A stretch of DNA of 64,000 bases, taken from JBFIHF01 sp964411125 (GTDB taxonomy: Bacteria; Myxococcota_A; Bradymonadia; Bradymonadales; Bradymonadaceae). The position numbers and the translations under genes were made by a program. Location of the stretch: NCBI GenBank assembly GCA_964411125.1, contig CAYPJU010000014.1, positions 31,342 through 95,341 of the forward strand, written 5' to 3'. The notes beneath the pieces are model-generated. The model was not told the DNA's origin. It worked only from the letters and a program-made list of their open reading frames with translations, and did not search any database. Below are positions 48,505 to 56,755 of this stretch, piece by piece; position 1 is the first letter of the stretch, and every line of letters starts with the position of its first letter.

Positions 48505-49800
48505 TCACTTCGTCCGCAGGGCGTACAACGAGCCGTGTCGGGCCGCAACGTAGATCATGTCGCCGACGAGGATTGGTGACGCGTTGACCGGCCCGTCCGC
48601 GTCGAACGTCCACACGGTCTCCCCCGTCTCGGCGTCGACGGCGACGATCTGATTCGCGTTGGTGCCGACGACGACACGACCGCGGTCGCCGCTGATGGCC
48701 GGCGAGCTACTGACCGCTCCGCCGAGATCGACGTTCCAGAGCTTCGTACCGTCGTCGGCGTTCCAGGCGCTCAGTGAGTTCGCCCCGGAGCCCCCCTGGA
48801 ACACTCGACCGTTCGTTTCGTCGAGGGCCGGAGAGCCCTGCATGCGCGCACCGATCCTTGCTTCCCAGGCAATGTCGCCGGTCTCGAGCTCGACGGCGTA
48901 GAGGTTTTCATCCCAGGTGCCGAGGTAGGCGAGCCCACGGCTTTCGCTGATCGCGGCGGTCGTCTTGATGTCTGCATGCCCCTCGATCTCGGACTCGAAA
49001 TCGATGTCCCAGAGCTCCTCGCCGGTCTCCGTATCGTAGCCGTGGAGGACACCGTCGTTCGCGCCCACGACGACGACGTCGAGGCCGGGATGAACGGCGA
49101 CGCTCGCGTGGGGCCAGTGACGAAGCTGCGGAGAGACCCAGATCTCCTCTCCGGTGCGCGGGTCATTCTTGGTGACGTAGCCCCCCCCGGGCCACGGGTC
49201 TTTCTTGGGCGTCTCGTGGCTGACGTAGATCGCGTTGTCTTCCGGCACGTAGACGGGGCTCGACCCGATCACGTTTCCGATCTTGTACTTCCAGATCTCG
49301 TCGCCGCTCTCGCGGTCGAGGCAGTGGAGGTTCCCCGCATACGTCCCAATGCAGACGGTGCTCTTGGTGACGAGCGGCGACGAGTGAATCCCGGGGTTAC
49401 GGCCGATGAGCGAGTGTTCCCATCGAACGTCGCCGGTCATTCTGTCGAACGCGTAGAGCGTCCCTTCGTCGCTGGGGTAGAACAGCGTGTCCCCCCAGAC
49501 GGCGCCCGACGATTTCACCGCGGACCAGTCGCGCTCCATGAAGTTCTCGCGCTGCCACACGACCTCGACTTCGTCGCCGACGACCGAACCCGGCCCGTGG
49601 CCCGTGCGGAATGAGTCGGCTCGGAAAGTGGTCCAGTCGCCCGGGTCGGCGGGCCCGAAGAGGTCCTTGACCTCGTCTTCCTCGAGGTCGTCCTTGCACG
49701 CCCCCACGCAGTTGTTTCGTTCGCTACCCTCCCCGCTGCTGCAGCCGAGCAGTAGCAGTGACAGGGCGAACGGGGCGAGTTTTCGAAATCGCAGGATCAC
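48505..49800 (-). CDS. PQQ-binding-like beta-propeller lipoprotein
   Basis: The 431-residue product has a lipoprotein signal (SLLLLGC) and about seven to eight PQQ-type blades with repeated units such as LYAFDRMTGDVRWEH, LHCLDRESGDEIWKY and IVAVDAETGETVWTF. It resembles BamB-type and PQQ-propeller scaffold proteins; there are no obvious PQQ-enzyme catalytic residues. The start is GTG with AGGA upstream, inside the stop codon of the alpha/beta hydrolase gene. A paralogue lies on the other side of that hydrolase. Confidence 0.82.
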   Translation of the reverse strand: MILRFRKLAPFALSLLLLGCSSGEGSERNNCVGACKDDLEEDEVKDLFGPADPGDWTTFRADSFRTGHGPGSVVGDEVEVVWQRENFMERDWSAVKSSGAVWGDTLFYPSDEGTLYAFDRMTGDVRWEHSLIGRNPGIHSSPLVTKSTVCIGTYAGNLHCLDRESGDEIWKYKIGNVIGSSPVYVPEDNAIYVSHETPKKDPWPGGGYVTKNDPRTGEEIWVSPQLRHWPHASVAVHPGLDVVVVGANDGVLHGYDTETGEELWDIDFESEIEGHADIKTTAAISESRGLAYLGTWDENLYAVELETGDIAWEARIGARMQGSPALDETNGRVFQGGSGANSLSAWNADDGTKLWNVDLGGAVSSSPAISGDRGRVVVGTNANQIVAVDAETGETVWTFDADGPVNASPILVGDMIYVAARHGSLYALRTK

Positions 49801-51467
49801 GGGGAGTCCTTGGAAAAGCGGATGTCGTCGATGAAGATCGTGCCGTCGCTCGTCTCGAGTTGCAGCTCGTCGACCTCGGTCAGATCGACGTCGAACTCCG
49901 CGAGGGGGATGACGACCTGGTCCATTCTGTTCTCCAGATCGACCGGGCCTCGAAAGTCGTCGATGTCGACAGGGTCACTGCCGTCGAGCGTGACGGCCAG
50001 GCTCGATGGATCGCCTTTGTCCGGGCCTTTCACTCGGAAGACCAGGTGGTCGTACGTGCTCACGTCTTCGCCTTCGATGCCCGTGGTGTAGACGCCCGCT
50101 CCTTCGAGCCGTAGCGACCACGCCTTGCCGTAAGCGCCGGTGCGGGGGTTCTCTTCGGGCTTGTAGGTCGCCACCTCCGCTGCGGCGGCGAACCCCTCGG
50201 CACGGTTCCCCCCTCCCAGGAGATTCAGGTCGGTTGGATTGTCGGCGATGTTGCTGTCAAAGTCGTCGACCCAGAGCGCATCGGCGGGGCTGAGCCACCG
50301 ATGAAAGACGGCGAGCGGCGAGATCTCGTCGGCGACCACGCGGGTCCCTTCGTGGCTGAAGAGGACGCGGTCGGCGGCATCCAGGCGGGCGAACGTACCG
50401 CCCGTCCCGATGGGGACCCCCACGACGCGAGCGAGAAACGCGGTCGAGAAGTACTCCTGGATGTCGTGCTGCTGTTCGCGACTGATGAGCGGCTGATCGT
50501 CGGGCTCGTCGGGCGCACCGTCGGCCGTGTAGGCATGCGTGCCGCCGGTGACGTTGACCCACGTGTACTCGCCGCTCAACTGGTCCTCGGTCGGCTCGAC
50601 GTGCGGGTAGTTGAGATCGACGTCTTCCCCGGCGGTGAAGCCGATGAACGGGACGTCGGGGACTGGCGCCGAACCAAACCCGAACGCCGTGGTGTCTACC
50701 CCCTGGAAGAACATGATCGCGACACTGTCGTCGTACTCGCGCTGGGACAGGATGCTCGCCCCCGCCCCGCGGCTGTGACCGGCGAGGATGACGCGGTCCA
50801 TGTCGAGCCTGCCGTGGAAGATGCTGTCGGGGTCGGCGTCGAGCTCGCGCAGCCGCTCGATCGCGGCGAGCTGGCTTTCGGAGCGCAACTGCAGGTTCTG
50901 CTTCGTCCCCCGCTTGCAGTTGAGGTCGGTGCCGTCGATCGCGACGACGACGTAGCCCCAGGACGCCCAGTGGTCGTGCAGTGAATAGTAGCCACGGTAG
51001 ATGTTGCACTGCCGGTCGTTGTTCGCGTGCGCCCAAACGATCACGGGAAATCGCCCGTCGGCGACGCGGCCGTCCCCCGTGACGGTAGGGACCGAGCGGG
51101 CCGGGTACGTCATGTACATACGAACGTTCTCGTGGTCGAACTCTTCGACCTCGCCGTTCTTCTCGATCGTCTCGGTGGCGACGAACGGGATCGTCGGGTC
51201 CATCCCGCACTGCGTCGCAGGAGTGGTGTTCCACGTCGGGTAGGGACCGGGCAGCCAGAAGCTCGGCGGATCCGTCGCGTAGGCGTCCGGATGGTCGGCA
51301 GGCAGCCCCGTCCCGTCGTACTCGGCGTGCGATCCGTCGTAGACGACCTCACACGGCTCGACGTTTCCGACGTAGCGATCGGTGGGGTCCACGGGGGTGT
51401 TCACGCACCCGCACCACAGCAACGCGAACGAGCCGACGAGGCCCGCTTTACGCAGACCGCCTTTCAT
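49797..51467 (-). CDS. Alpha/beta hydrolase lipoprotein with C-terminal jelly-roll domain
   Basis: The 556-residue product has a lipoprotein-like signal (FALLWCGC). The hydrolase core shows VIVWAHANND, the nucleophile elbow GHSRGAG, a likely acid in FTAGEDVD and His in TGGTHAY, similar to cutinase/PET-hydrolase-like and PAF-acetylhydrolase-like enzymes. The last 150 residues form a CBM11/CIA30-like beta-sandwich (YDHLVFRVKG and IFIDDIRFSKD). The substrate is unknown; a surface esterase is likely. It overlaps both neighbouring beta-propeller genes by four bases. Confidence 0.8.
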   Translation of the reverse strand: MKGGLRKAGLVGSFALLWCGCVNTPVDPTDRYVGNVEPCEVVYDGSHAEYDGTGLPADHPDAYATDPPSFWLPGPYPTWNTTPATQCGMDPTIPFVATETIEKNGEVEEFDHENVRMYMTYPARSVPTVTGDGRVADGRFPVIVWAHANNDRQCNIYRGYYSLHDHWASWGYVVVAIDGTDLNCKRGTKQNLQLRSESQLAAIERLRELDADPDSIFHGRLDMDRVILAGHSRGAGASILSQREYDDSVAIMFFQGVDTTAFGFGSAPVPDVPFIGFTAGEDVDLNYPHVEPTEDQLSGEYTWVNVTGGTHAYTADGAPDEPDDQPLISREQQHDIQEYFSTAFLARVVGVPIGTGGTFARLDAADRVLFSHEGTRVVADEISPLAVFHRWLSPADALWVDDFDSNIADNPTDLNLLGGGNRAEGFAAAAEVATYKPEENPRTGAYGKAWSLRLEGAGVYTTGIEGEDVSTYDHLVFRVKGPDKGDPSSLAVTLDGSDPVDIDDFRGPVDLENRMDQVVIPLAEFDVDLTEVDELQLETSDGTIFIDDIRFSKDSP

Positions 51468-52678
51468 TCGTAGGCAACCAGGTCGCCGAGTTTCGCGGTG
51501 ATGAAGATGCGGTCACCCCACAGCGCGGGGGAAGCGGTGACGTTTCCACCGACCTCGACCTTCCAGAGCTCTTCGCCCGTCTCGGCATCGACGGCGAACA
51601 TGTGCGGCCCGCTGCCGACGACGACGTACTTCTCGTCCATGTCGATGGCGGGCGAGCTCATGACGCCGCTCTCGGACTCGTACTTCCACTTCTCTTCGCC
51701 GGTCTCGACGTCGAACGCATGCAAGCCGCGGGTCGGGCTGAGGGTCGGCAGGTAGACGAGGCCATGTTTGGGCGAGTAGGCGGTCGATCCCATGACGCTG
51801 GCGCCCACCTCGGTCTCCCAGACGAGCTCGCCCGACTCCATGTCGAAGGCGTGAATCTTCTTGGACCACGCTCCCACGACGACGAGCCCGTGCTCCTCGA
51901 TGACAGTCGGGGTCGTCTTGATGTCCGACTGACTGTCGCCGGGTTGCGGCAACTGATAGGTCCACGCCACCTCACCGGTCTCGGTGTCGACGGCGTGCAA
52001 GATCGCGAGGTTGTCCCCCACGAAGAGTCGATTCTGCTCGACGGAAACGGCGACGCTCGAATGCGGATGGGCGCGGATCGCCACGTCCCAGACCTCTTCG
52101 CCGGTGAGCGCGTCGACGGCGACGATCTGACCGCCGCCTTTGTTGGAGCGCTCATGGGTGTTGTAGACCCGGCCGTGTTCGGGCACGAGCGCGGGGGAGG
52201 CGCCGATCTGGAAACCGTTGGTGTACTCCCACTTCGTCTCGCCGGTTTCGCGGTCGAAGGCGTAGAGTGTCCCGTTGTACGCCCCGATCATCACCATCTC
52301 CGCCCCGATGCTGGGCGTGCCGTGGAAGCCCTGCGTCGTCTCGGGGACCTCGACTTCCCAGAGCAGGTCGCCGGTCTCGACGTCGTAGGCCCCGAAGCGG
52401 GCGTCGTCGGACCCGACGTAGAGCACGCCGTCCGCCACGGACGGCGACGCTTTCGCCGCGCCGTAGTCCGTGGTGTTGATGTTGGCCACGCGCCAGGCCT
52501 CCGAAACCTCTTCGGGGATCGCGCTCGACGTGCTGAGCCCGGTCCGCTGGGCGTCGGCGCGGAACATCGCCCACGAGCCTTCGGACGGCGCGATCTCGGG
52601 CGCCGGGGTATATTCTTCTGGGGGCGGCGAGCAAGCTGCGGCCGCGACGAACAAAACCGTGAATGCCATCTTTTTCAT
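51464..52678 (-). CDS. PQQ-binding-like beta-propeller lipoprotein (paralogue)
   Basis: From the ATG at 52678 the product has 404 residues, a lipoprotein signal (LFVAAAAC) and repeated PQQ-type blades (FGAYDVETGDLLWEV, LYAFDRETGETKWEY, MFAVDAETGEELWKV). It is clearly related to the propeller encoded two genes downstream, starting with the same WAMFRADAQRTG-type N-terminal repeat. A promoter-like element ends seven bases before the ATG, so this is the first gene of the three-gene operon. A further open frame upstream begins with TTG inside that promoter and is not used. Confidence 0.82.
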   Translation of the reverse strand: MKKMAFTVLFVAAAACSPPPEEYTPAPEIAPSEGSWAMFRADAQRTGLSTSSAIPEEVSEAWRVANINTTDYGAAKASPSVADGVLYVGSDDARFGAYDVETGDLLWEVEVPETTQGFHGTPSIGAEMVMIGAYNGTLYAFDRETGETKWEYTNGFQIGASPALVPEHGRVYNTHERSNKGGGQIVAVDALTGEEVWDVAIRAHPHSSVAVSVEQNRLFVGDNLAILHAVDTETGEVAWTYQLPQPGDSQSDIKTTPTVIEEHGLVVVGAWSKKIHAFDMESGELVWETEVGASVMGSTAYSPKHGLVYLPTLSPTRGLHAFDVETGEEKWKYESESGVMSSPAIDMDEKYVVVGSGPHMFAVDAETGEELWKVEVGGNVTASPALWGDRIFITAKLGDLVAYE

Positions 52679-52685
52679 GGCGCGG

Positions 52686-52714
52686 ATTGTGCGCGACACG
52701 GCCTTTCGTTTCAA
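52686..52714 (-). promoter_or_regulatory. Candidate promoter of the propeller-hydrolase-propeller operon
   Basis: On the minus strand TTGAAA (52714-52709) and CACAAT (52691-52686) are 17 bases apart. The -10 ends seven bases before the ATG, with no Shine-Dalgarno, pointing to a leaderless transcript. Confidence 0.5.
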
Positions 52715-52769
52715 GGCCGACCCGACGGGCCGCGATCGGCTGCCGCTCGACCGCTCGTTTTCGGGCCGC

Positions 52770-54533
52770 TCAGGGGGCAGGGACGGCGATCTGCGCCCCC
52801 CGCCTTCCGAGGTGAGCGTCGCGATGTTCTGGCGTCAGCTTCATCTGGGCGTCGAGGACGACCTCTCCTTCCTGGTTGTCGTCGGCGGCGATCCGCGCGC
52901 TGGTGGGGAGCGTTCCCGTGTCGAGGATGTTGCGCTCGATTCGAAGCGCGCCATCAGTCATGTTCACAATCGCGTCCCCCTCGTAACTCACACGCCGGTG
53001 CAGCGAGTTCCGATAGACCCACACGGGCGTGTCGTCGGTCCACGAGTAGGAGGCGAGCGGAGAGTTCGTCCAGAGTTTGAGAGCGCCGCGACGACCACTA
53101 TCCCAGGGAGTGGAGATCGTGTTGTAGGCAAATTCGAGGGTCCGGGCCCGCAGAAGGCCGAGTGCCGCGAAGTTGTTGGTCCAGGTGTTCGAGTCCCAGA
53201 ACTCGTTCGCGCGCAGGGTGACGAACTCGTTGTTCCCACCCTTGATGTAGATCTGCGCCCAGACCGAGCCGTCCCCGATCTTGAAGTCGGCGCCGACCGC
53301 GCGGTTCTTCTCGAACACGGCATGACGAAGGTCGTAAGTGCTCGTCAGGATGCCGACGTCGCCGCTCAGAAGATTGTTTACGACCGCGACGTGGTCCCTT
53401 CCGTTGTCGCTCGCCGTCAACATCATGATCGAGCTGTTTCCGAGCCCGATGTTTGCGCCCACGCCTTGAAAGCGACTGAAATGCACGTCGTGCACCGTGT
53501 AACGATCGGTGTTCGAGAAGACGGTGAGCATGTGAAGGAACGACCCGTCGTCCGGAGCGTAGTCTTCGTGATGACGATGCTCGAGGTTGGCGAGGTAGAA
53601 GTCGGGGCGGTCGATGACGAACTTCCCTTCGTACGCTTCGAGGACTGCGTCCGAGCCGGGAAACCCGACCCAGACGGGCGGAGCGTCGGTGTCATTCGCG
53701 ACACGCAAATTTCCGTTGTCGCGGTTTCCGTCCATCGGCACGAGCCCGGACAGGTAGACGCGGTGGTCGGCGAACTCCGCACCCCCATCGTGCACCCGTT
53801 CGAGCGTGGCGAAGGGAGCAGCGAGGGTCCCATCGTTTGCGTCGTCCCCGACGGAGGGGTCGACGAACACCCACCCGTCGGTGCCGACGGTGAGAGTGAT
53901 CGGGACGTCGATCGAGTTACCGTCCTGGTCGTTGACGCGGACCGCGATGGCGTAGGTGCCGGCCTCGGGGGCATCCCACGCGAGGACGCCGTATTCTTCG
54001 GTCACGCGGTGCATGACCCACCCGTCCTCCATCGAGCGCTCGAGCTCCCCGCCGATCGAAAGTCCGGAGGCCCCCCCATCCTCGACGATCTCGTACTGGA
54101 ACGGCCACGCTCCGCCTTGCACGACGATCGGAATCTCCCATCGGACGCCCGGGTGCGCGTTCTTCGCGTACGCCCAGGAGGGCGCATCCGCGTCGCGCGG
54201 AAAGACGAGGGCGAGCGGCATCTTCGCCGGCAAAAAGTAGCCCTCCGGCAGCTTCCACGAGCCCGGCCCGGGATTCGGATCGCCCGCATCGGGCTCGGTG
54301 GTCGCGTCGGGCCCGGCATCGCTCGGCGTGCTCGTACCGGTGTCGGTCGGCACGCCGGAATCGCCGGAACCACCGCCGATGTCCGAGCCACCGCCTCCCG
54401 TGTCGAGTGAGCCGGCGTCCGTCGAAACCCCACCGGCGTCATCGCCTGAGCCACTCGGCTCGGAGGAACACGCCGTCAGGCAGAGGGCAAGAACACAAAA
54501 CGAAGCAGTGAATGATCTGGAAACTGAATGCAT
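52770..54533 (-). CDS. Lipoprotein with cadherin-like and parallel beta-helix domains
   Basis: The 587-residue product has a lipoprotein signal (LALCLTAC) and a Ser/Thr/Gly/Asp-rich linker to about residue 90. A putative Ig-like Ca-binding domain follows (about residues 125-215, with GTYAIAVRVNDQDGNS). Next is the DUF1565-type entry WVFVDPSVGDDANDGT and then a right-handed parallel beta-helix (residues of about 225-550). Such folds are typical of polysaccharide lyases and surface adhesins; no catalytic set is recognised. GGAGAG precedes the ATG. It lies 91 bases upstream of the propeller operon in the same orientation. Confidence 0.72.
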   Translation of the reverse strand: MHSVSRSFTASFCVLALCLTACSSEPSGSGDDAGGVSTDAGSLDTGGGGSDIGGGSGDSGVPTDTGTSTPSDAGPDATTEPDAGDPNPGPGSWKLPEGYFLPAKMPLALVFPRDADAPSWAYAKNAHPGVRWEIPIVVQGGAWPFQYEIVEDGGASGLSIGGELERSMEDGWVMHRVTEEYGVLAWDAPEAGTYAIAVRVNDQDGNSIDVPITLTVGTDGWVFVDPSVGDDANDGTLAAPFATLERVHDGGAEFADHRVYLSGLVPMDGNRDNGNLRVANDTDAPPVWVGFPGSDAVLEAYEGKFVIDRPDFYLANLEHRHHEDYAPDDGSFLHMLTVFSNTDRYTVHDVHFSRFQGVGANIGLGNSSIMMLTASDNGRDHVAVVNNLLSGDVGILTSTYDLRHAVFEKNRAVGADFKIGDGSVWAQIYIKGGNNEFVTLRANEFWDSNTWTNNFAALGLLRARTLEFAYNTISTPWDSGRRGALKLWTNSPLASYSWTDDTPVWVYRNSLHRRVSYEGDAIVNMTDGALRIERNILDTGTLPTSARIAADDNQEGEVVLDAQMKLTPEHRDAHLGRRGAQIAVPAP

Positions 54534-54678
54534 GGAAGACTCTCCCCATCCGACATTGGTCAGGTACTCGAAAAGAAGGATCGTCCGCGTGGACGAAGCA
54601 TGGGCCCTCGCGCGTCGAATTCCGGGCGTCGGATCTGTAAGGAGCCCGTATCACGTCGCGTAGGACTGCGTCGAGCCC

Positions 54679-55197
54679 TCACGGTTCGAAGTGCTGGCCA
54701 CACCAGAGCATGTCGCAGAACTGGGCCCACCCGAAGTCTTCGAGAACGAAGACGTCGGACTCCTCGCCGACCATGGCAGGCGCATCCCCTCCCACGGCGC
54801 CGCGAACGGCGGACTCGAGGTAGGATTGCACGTCGAAGTTGTACCAGTAGGTTCCGCTCGGCGATTGGATCCCGAACCATCGCTCCGGATCTTCGAGCTG
54901 CCCGGCTTCCTCCATCCGCCGCAGATCCACGACCTGGAACTGCACGGCGTTGCACCAGTCGGTCCAACCGTCTTCTTCGGGTTCCGGTGCTTCCTCGAAG
55001 CGGTCGTTCCAGGCGGGGTCGAAGGTCGGCGGTTCGAACTCCAGCGCGACCTGCAACATCTCCAGGACGTCCCTCGCATCGATCGGCTCACCGTTGCGCC
55101 GCGCACCCACCGCCCACAACGCTCGTAGGTACGCCTCGAGCGTTCGGTCGGACTCGACTTCGAGCGTCCACCGGTAGAGGTCTCGGTTGGTGATCAT
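54679..55197 (-). CDS. Acidic cytoplasmic protein of unknown function
   Basis: The 172-residue product has no signal peptide and no membrane segment. It is rich in Trp, Glu and Asp, with blocks TNRDLYRWTLEVE, RALWAVGARR and VLEDFGWAQFCDMLWCG. I recognise no family. GACTAT ends six bases before the ATG and there is no ribosome-binding site. It is divergent from galU with its own promoter. Confidence 0.6.
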   Translation of the reverse strand: MITNRDLYRWTLEVESDRTLEAYLRALWAVGARRNGEPIDARDVLEMLQVALEFEPPTFDPAWNDRFEEAPEPEEDGWTDWCNAVQFQVVDLRRMEEAGQLEDPERWFGIQSPSGTYWYNFDVQSYLESAVRGAVGGDAPAMVGEESDVFVLEDFGWAQFCDMLWCGQHFEP

Positions 55198-55203
55198 GGC
55201 TCG

Positions 55204-55232
55204 ATAGTCCCCCGACGCGCCGGGGAACGCAA
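55204..55232 (-). promoter_or_regulatory. Candidate promoter of the 172-residue protein gene
   Basis: On the minus strand TTGCGT (55232-55227) and GACTAT (55209-55204) are 17 bases apart, with the -10 box six bases before the ATG. Confidence 0.35.
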
Positions 55233-55274
55233 CCGGCGACCCGTCGAGGGAGGACCGGGCACGCTTCGTCCTTG

Positions 55275-55303
55275 TTGAATGCGCTCCGGCGCTCGGATAT
55301 ACC
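55275..55303 (+). promoter_or_regulatory. Candidate galU promoter
   Basis: TTGAAT (55275-55280) and TATACC (55298-55303) are 17 bases apart. The position rules out the ATG at 55305 as the start and supports the one at 55332, giving a leader of about 20 bases. Confidence 0.55.
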
Positions 55304-55331
55304 GATGGCCTCCCACGCAGGTACGAACGCG

Positions 55332-56210
55332 ATGCCCAAACCGGTCACGAAAGCCGTCATCCCCGTCGCAGGGCTCGGCACTCGACTTCTCCCCGTCACG
55401 AAATCGGTCCCGAAGGAGCTCCTCCCGATCGTCGATGTCCCGGCGATTCAGGTCATCGTCGAGGAGTGCGTCGCCTCCGGCATCGAAGAGGTGATCTTCA
55501 TCACCGGCCGCGGCAAGGGCGGAATCGAAGATCACTTCGACTACAACTACGAGCTCGAGAAGGCGCTCGAGGAGCGCGGAAAGACCCGTGAGCTCGACAC
55601 GGTTCACCGCGTCGGCACGATGATCCGCACCGTGGCGGTCCGGCAGAAGAAGCCGCTCGGTCTCGGACACGCGATCCTGCAGGCGAAGAGCGTCGTCGGC
55701 GACGAGCCGTTCCTGGTGCTCCTCCCCGACGACATCATCGACGCCGACCCTCCGGTCACTCGCCAACTCCTCGACATCTACGAGCAATATGGCCAGGCCG
55801 TCGTGAGCATCATGGAGGTCGCGGACGAAGACGTCCCCAACTACGGGATCATCCACGGCGAGAAGTGGGCCGACCAGCTCTACCGCGTCCGCCAGCTCGT
55901 CGAAAAGCCCGAAGTCGGGAAGGCCCCGTCCAACCTCGCGATCATGGGCCGTTACCTCCTCCCACCAGCGATCTTCGACTACCTGGAAAACGTCACCGCG
56001 AGCGATTCCGACGAGATACAACTCACGGACGCGCTCGGCCGACTGGCGCGCGACAAGGCGCTGATCGGTTACGTCTTCGACGGCGTTCGCCACGACATGG
56101 GGGACCGCCTCGGCTTCATCACGGCGAACCTCGCCTATGCCTTGCGTCGCCCCGAACTCCGAAAGCCGCTCTGGGAATTCATCCGCGGGCTCGAGCCCGA
56201 CCAGGACTGA
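55332..56210 (+). CDS. galU: UTP-glucose-1-phosphate uridylyltransferase
   Basis: The 292-residue nucleotidyltransferase makes UDP-glucose for surface polysaccharides. It begins MPKPVTKAVIPVAGLGTRLLP and shows KELLPIVDVPAIQ, IFITGRGKGGIEDHFD, PLGLGHAI, LLPDDIID, LVEKPEVGKAPSN and EIQLTDAL. The start is chosen by family alignment and by the promoter just upstream. Its stop overlaps the next start by one base (TGATG). Confidence 0.94.
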   Translation: MPKPVTKAVIPVAGLGTRLLPVTKSVPKELLPIVDVPAIQVIVEECVASGIEEVIFITGRGKGGIEDHFDYNYELEKALEERGKTRELDTVHRVGTMIRTVAVRQKKPLGLGHAILQAKSVVGDEPFLVLLPDDIIDADPPVTRQLLDIYEQYGQAVVSIMEVADEDVPNYGIIHGEKWADQLYRVRQLVEKPEVGKAPSNLAIMGRYLLPPAIFDYLENVTASDSDEIQLTDALGRLARDKALIGYVFDGVRHDMGDRLGFITANLAYALRRPELRKPLWEFIRGLEPDQD

Positions 56211-56755
56211 TGCGCCTTCCGCTCCTCGTGTTGCTCGCCCTCCTGGCGCTCCCATCCTTCGTTTCTGCGGAGCTCCCGCCGTTCGAGCTCGTCCGGCAGG
56301 CCGTGGAGGAGCGACGTGCGAAGGACAATTCGGGAACACCGATGCAGGTGACGGTTCTCGGCACTCATGTCCGCAACTACGACTTGCTCCCGGGCAACCC
56401 ACCGAGGTTGACGTTCGACGACGGCGCCATCTCCCTCGGCGAGGATTCCGGGACCCCATACCGCCTCCTATGGGTGGCCCTCTTTGCGGATGATCCGGTG
56501 CGCGCGCTCAGCCGCTACGGCCTCGTGAACACGCGCCAGCAGCGGGTCGGCGTCCGCGCCGGCGAATTCGTCTACGAGTACGGCACGTCGCCACGCATCG
56601 GCGTCTACCGCGACCTCCGGCGACTCGCTTGGTTCGAGGTGACCGAAGGCGACACGACGTGGCGTGTCGAATGCGACTGGGCGGAGGAACGACTCGTCGG
56701 AGTGTCGATGACCAAAGGCGGCGCCCCCTATCTTTCTGCACGAGAGAAACGATGA
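56210..56755 (+). CDS. Exported protein of unknown function
   Basis: The 181-residue product has a signal peptide (LLVLLALLALPSFVSA) and a mature part of about 160 residues with no known motif; it includes PYRLLWVALFADD and YEYGTSPRIGVYRDLRRLAWFE. It is probably periplasmic. It overlaps galU by one base and the following lipoprotein gene by ATGA, so the three are translated together. Confidence 0.6.
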   Translation: MRLPLLVLLALLALPSFVSAELPPFELVRQAVEERRAKDNSGTPMQVTVLGTHVRNYDLLPGNPPRLTFDDGAISLGEDSGTPYRLLWVALFADDPVRALSRYGLVNTRQQRVGVRAGEFVYEYGTSPRIGVYRDLRRLAWFEVTEGDTTWRVECDWAEERLVGVSMTKGGAPYLSAREKR

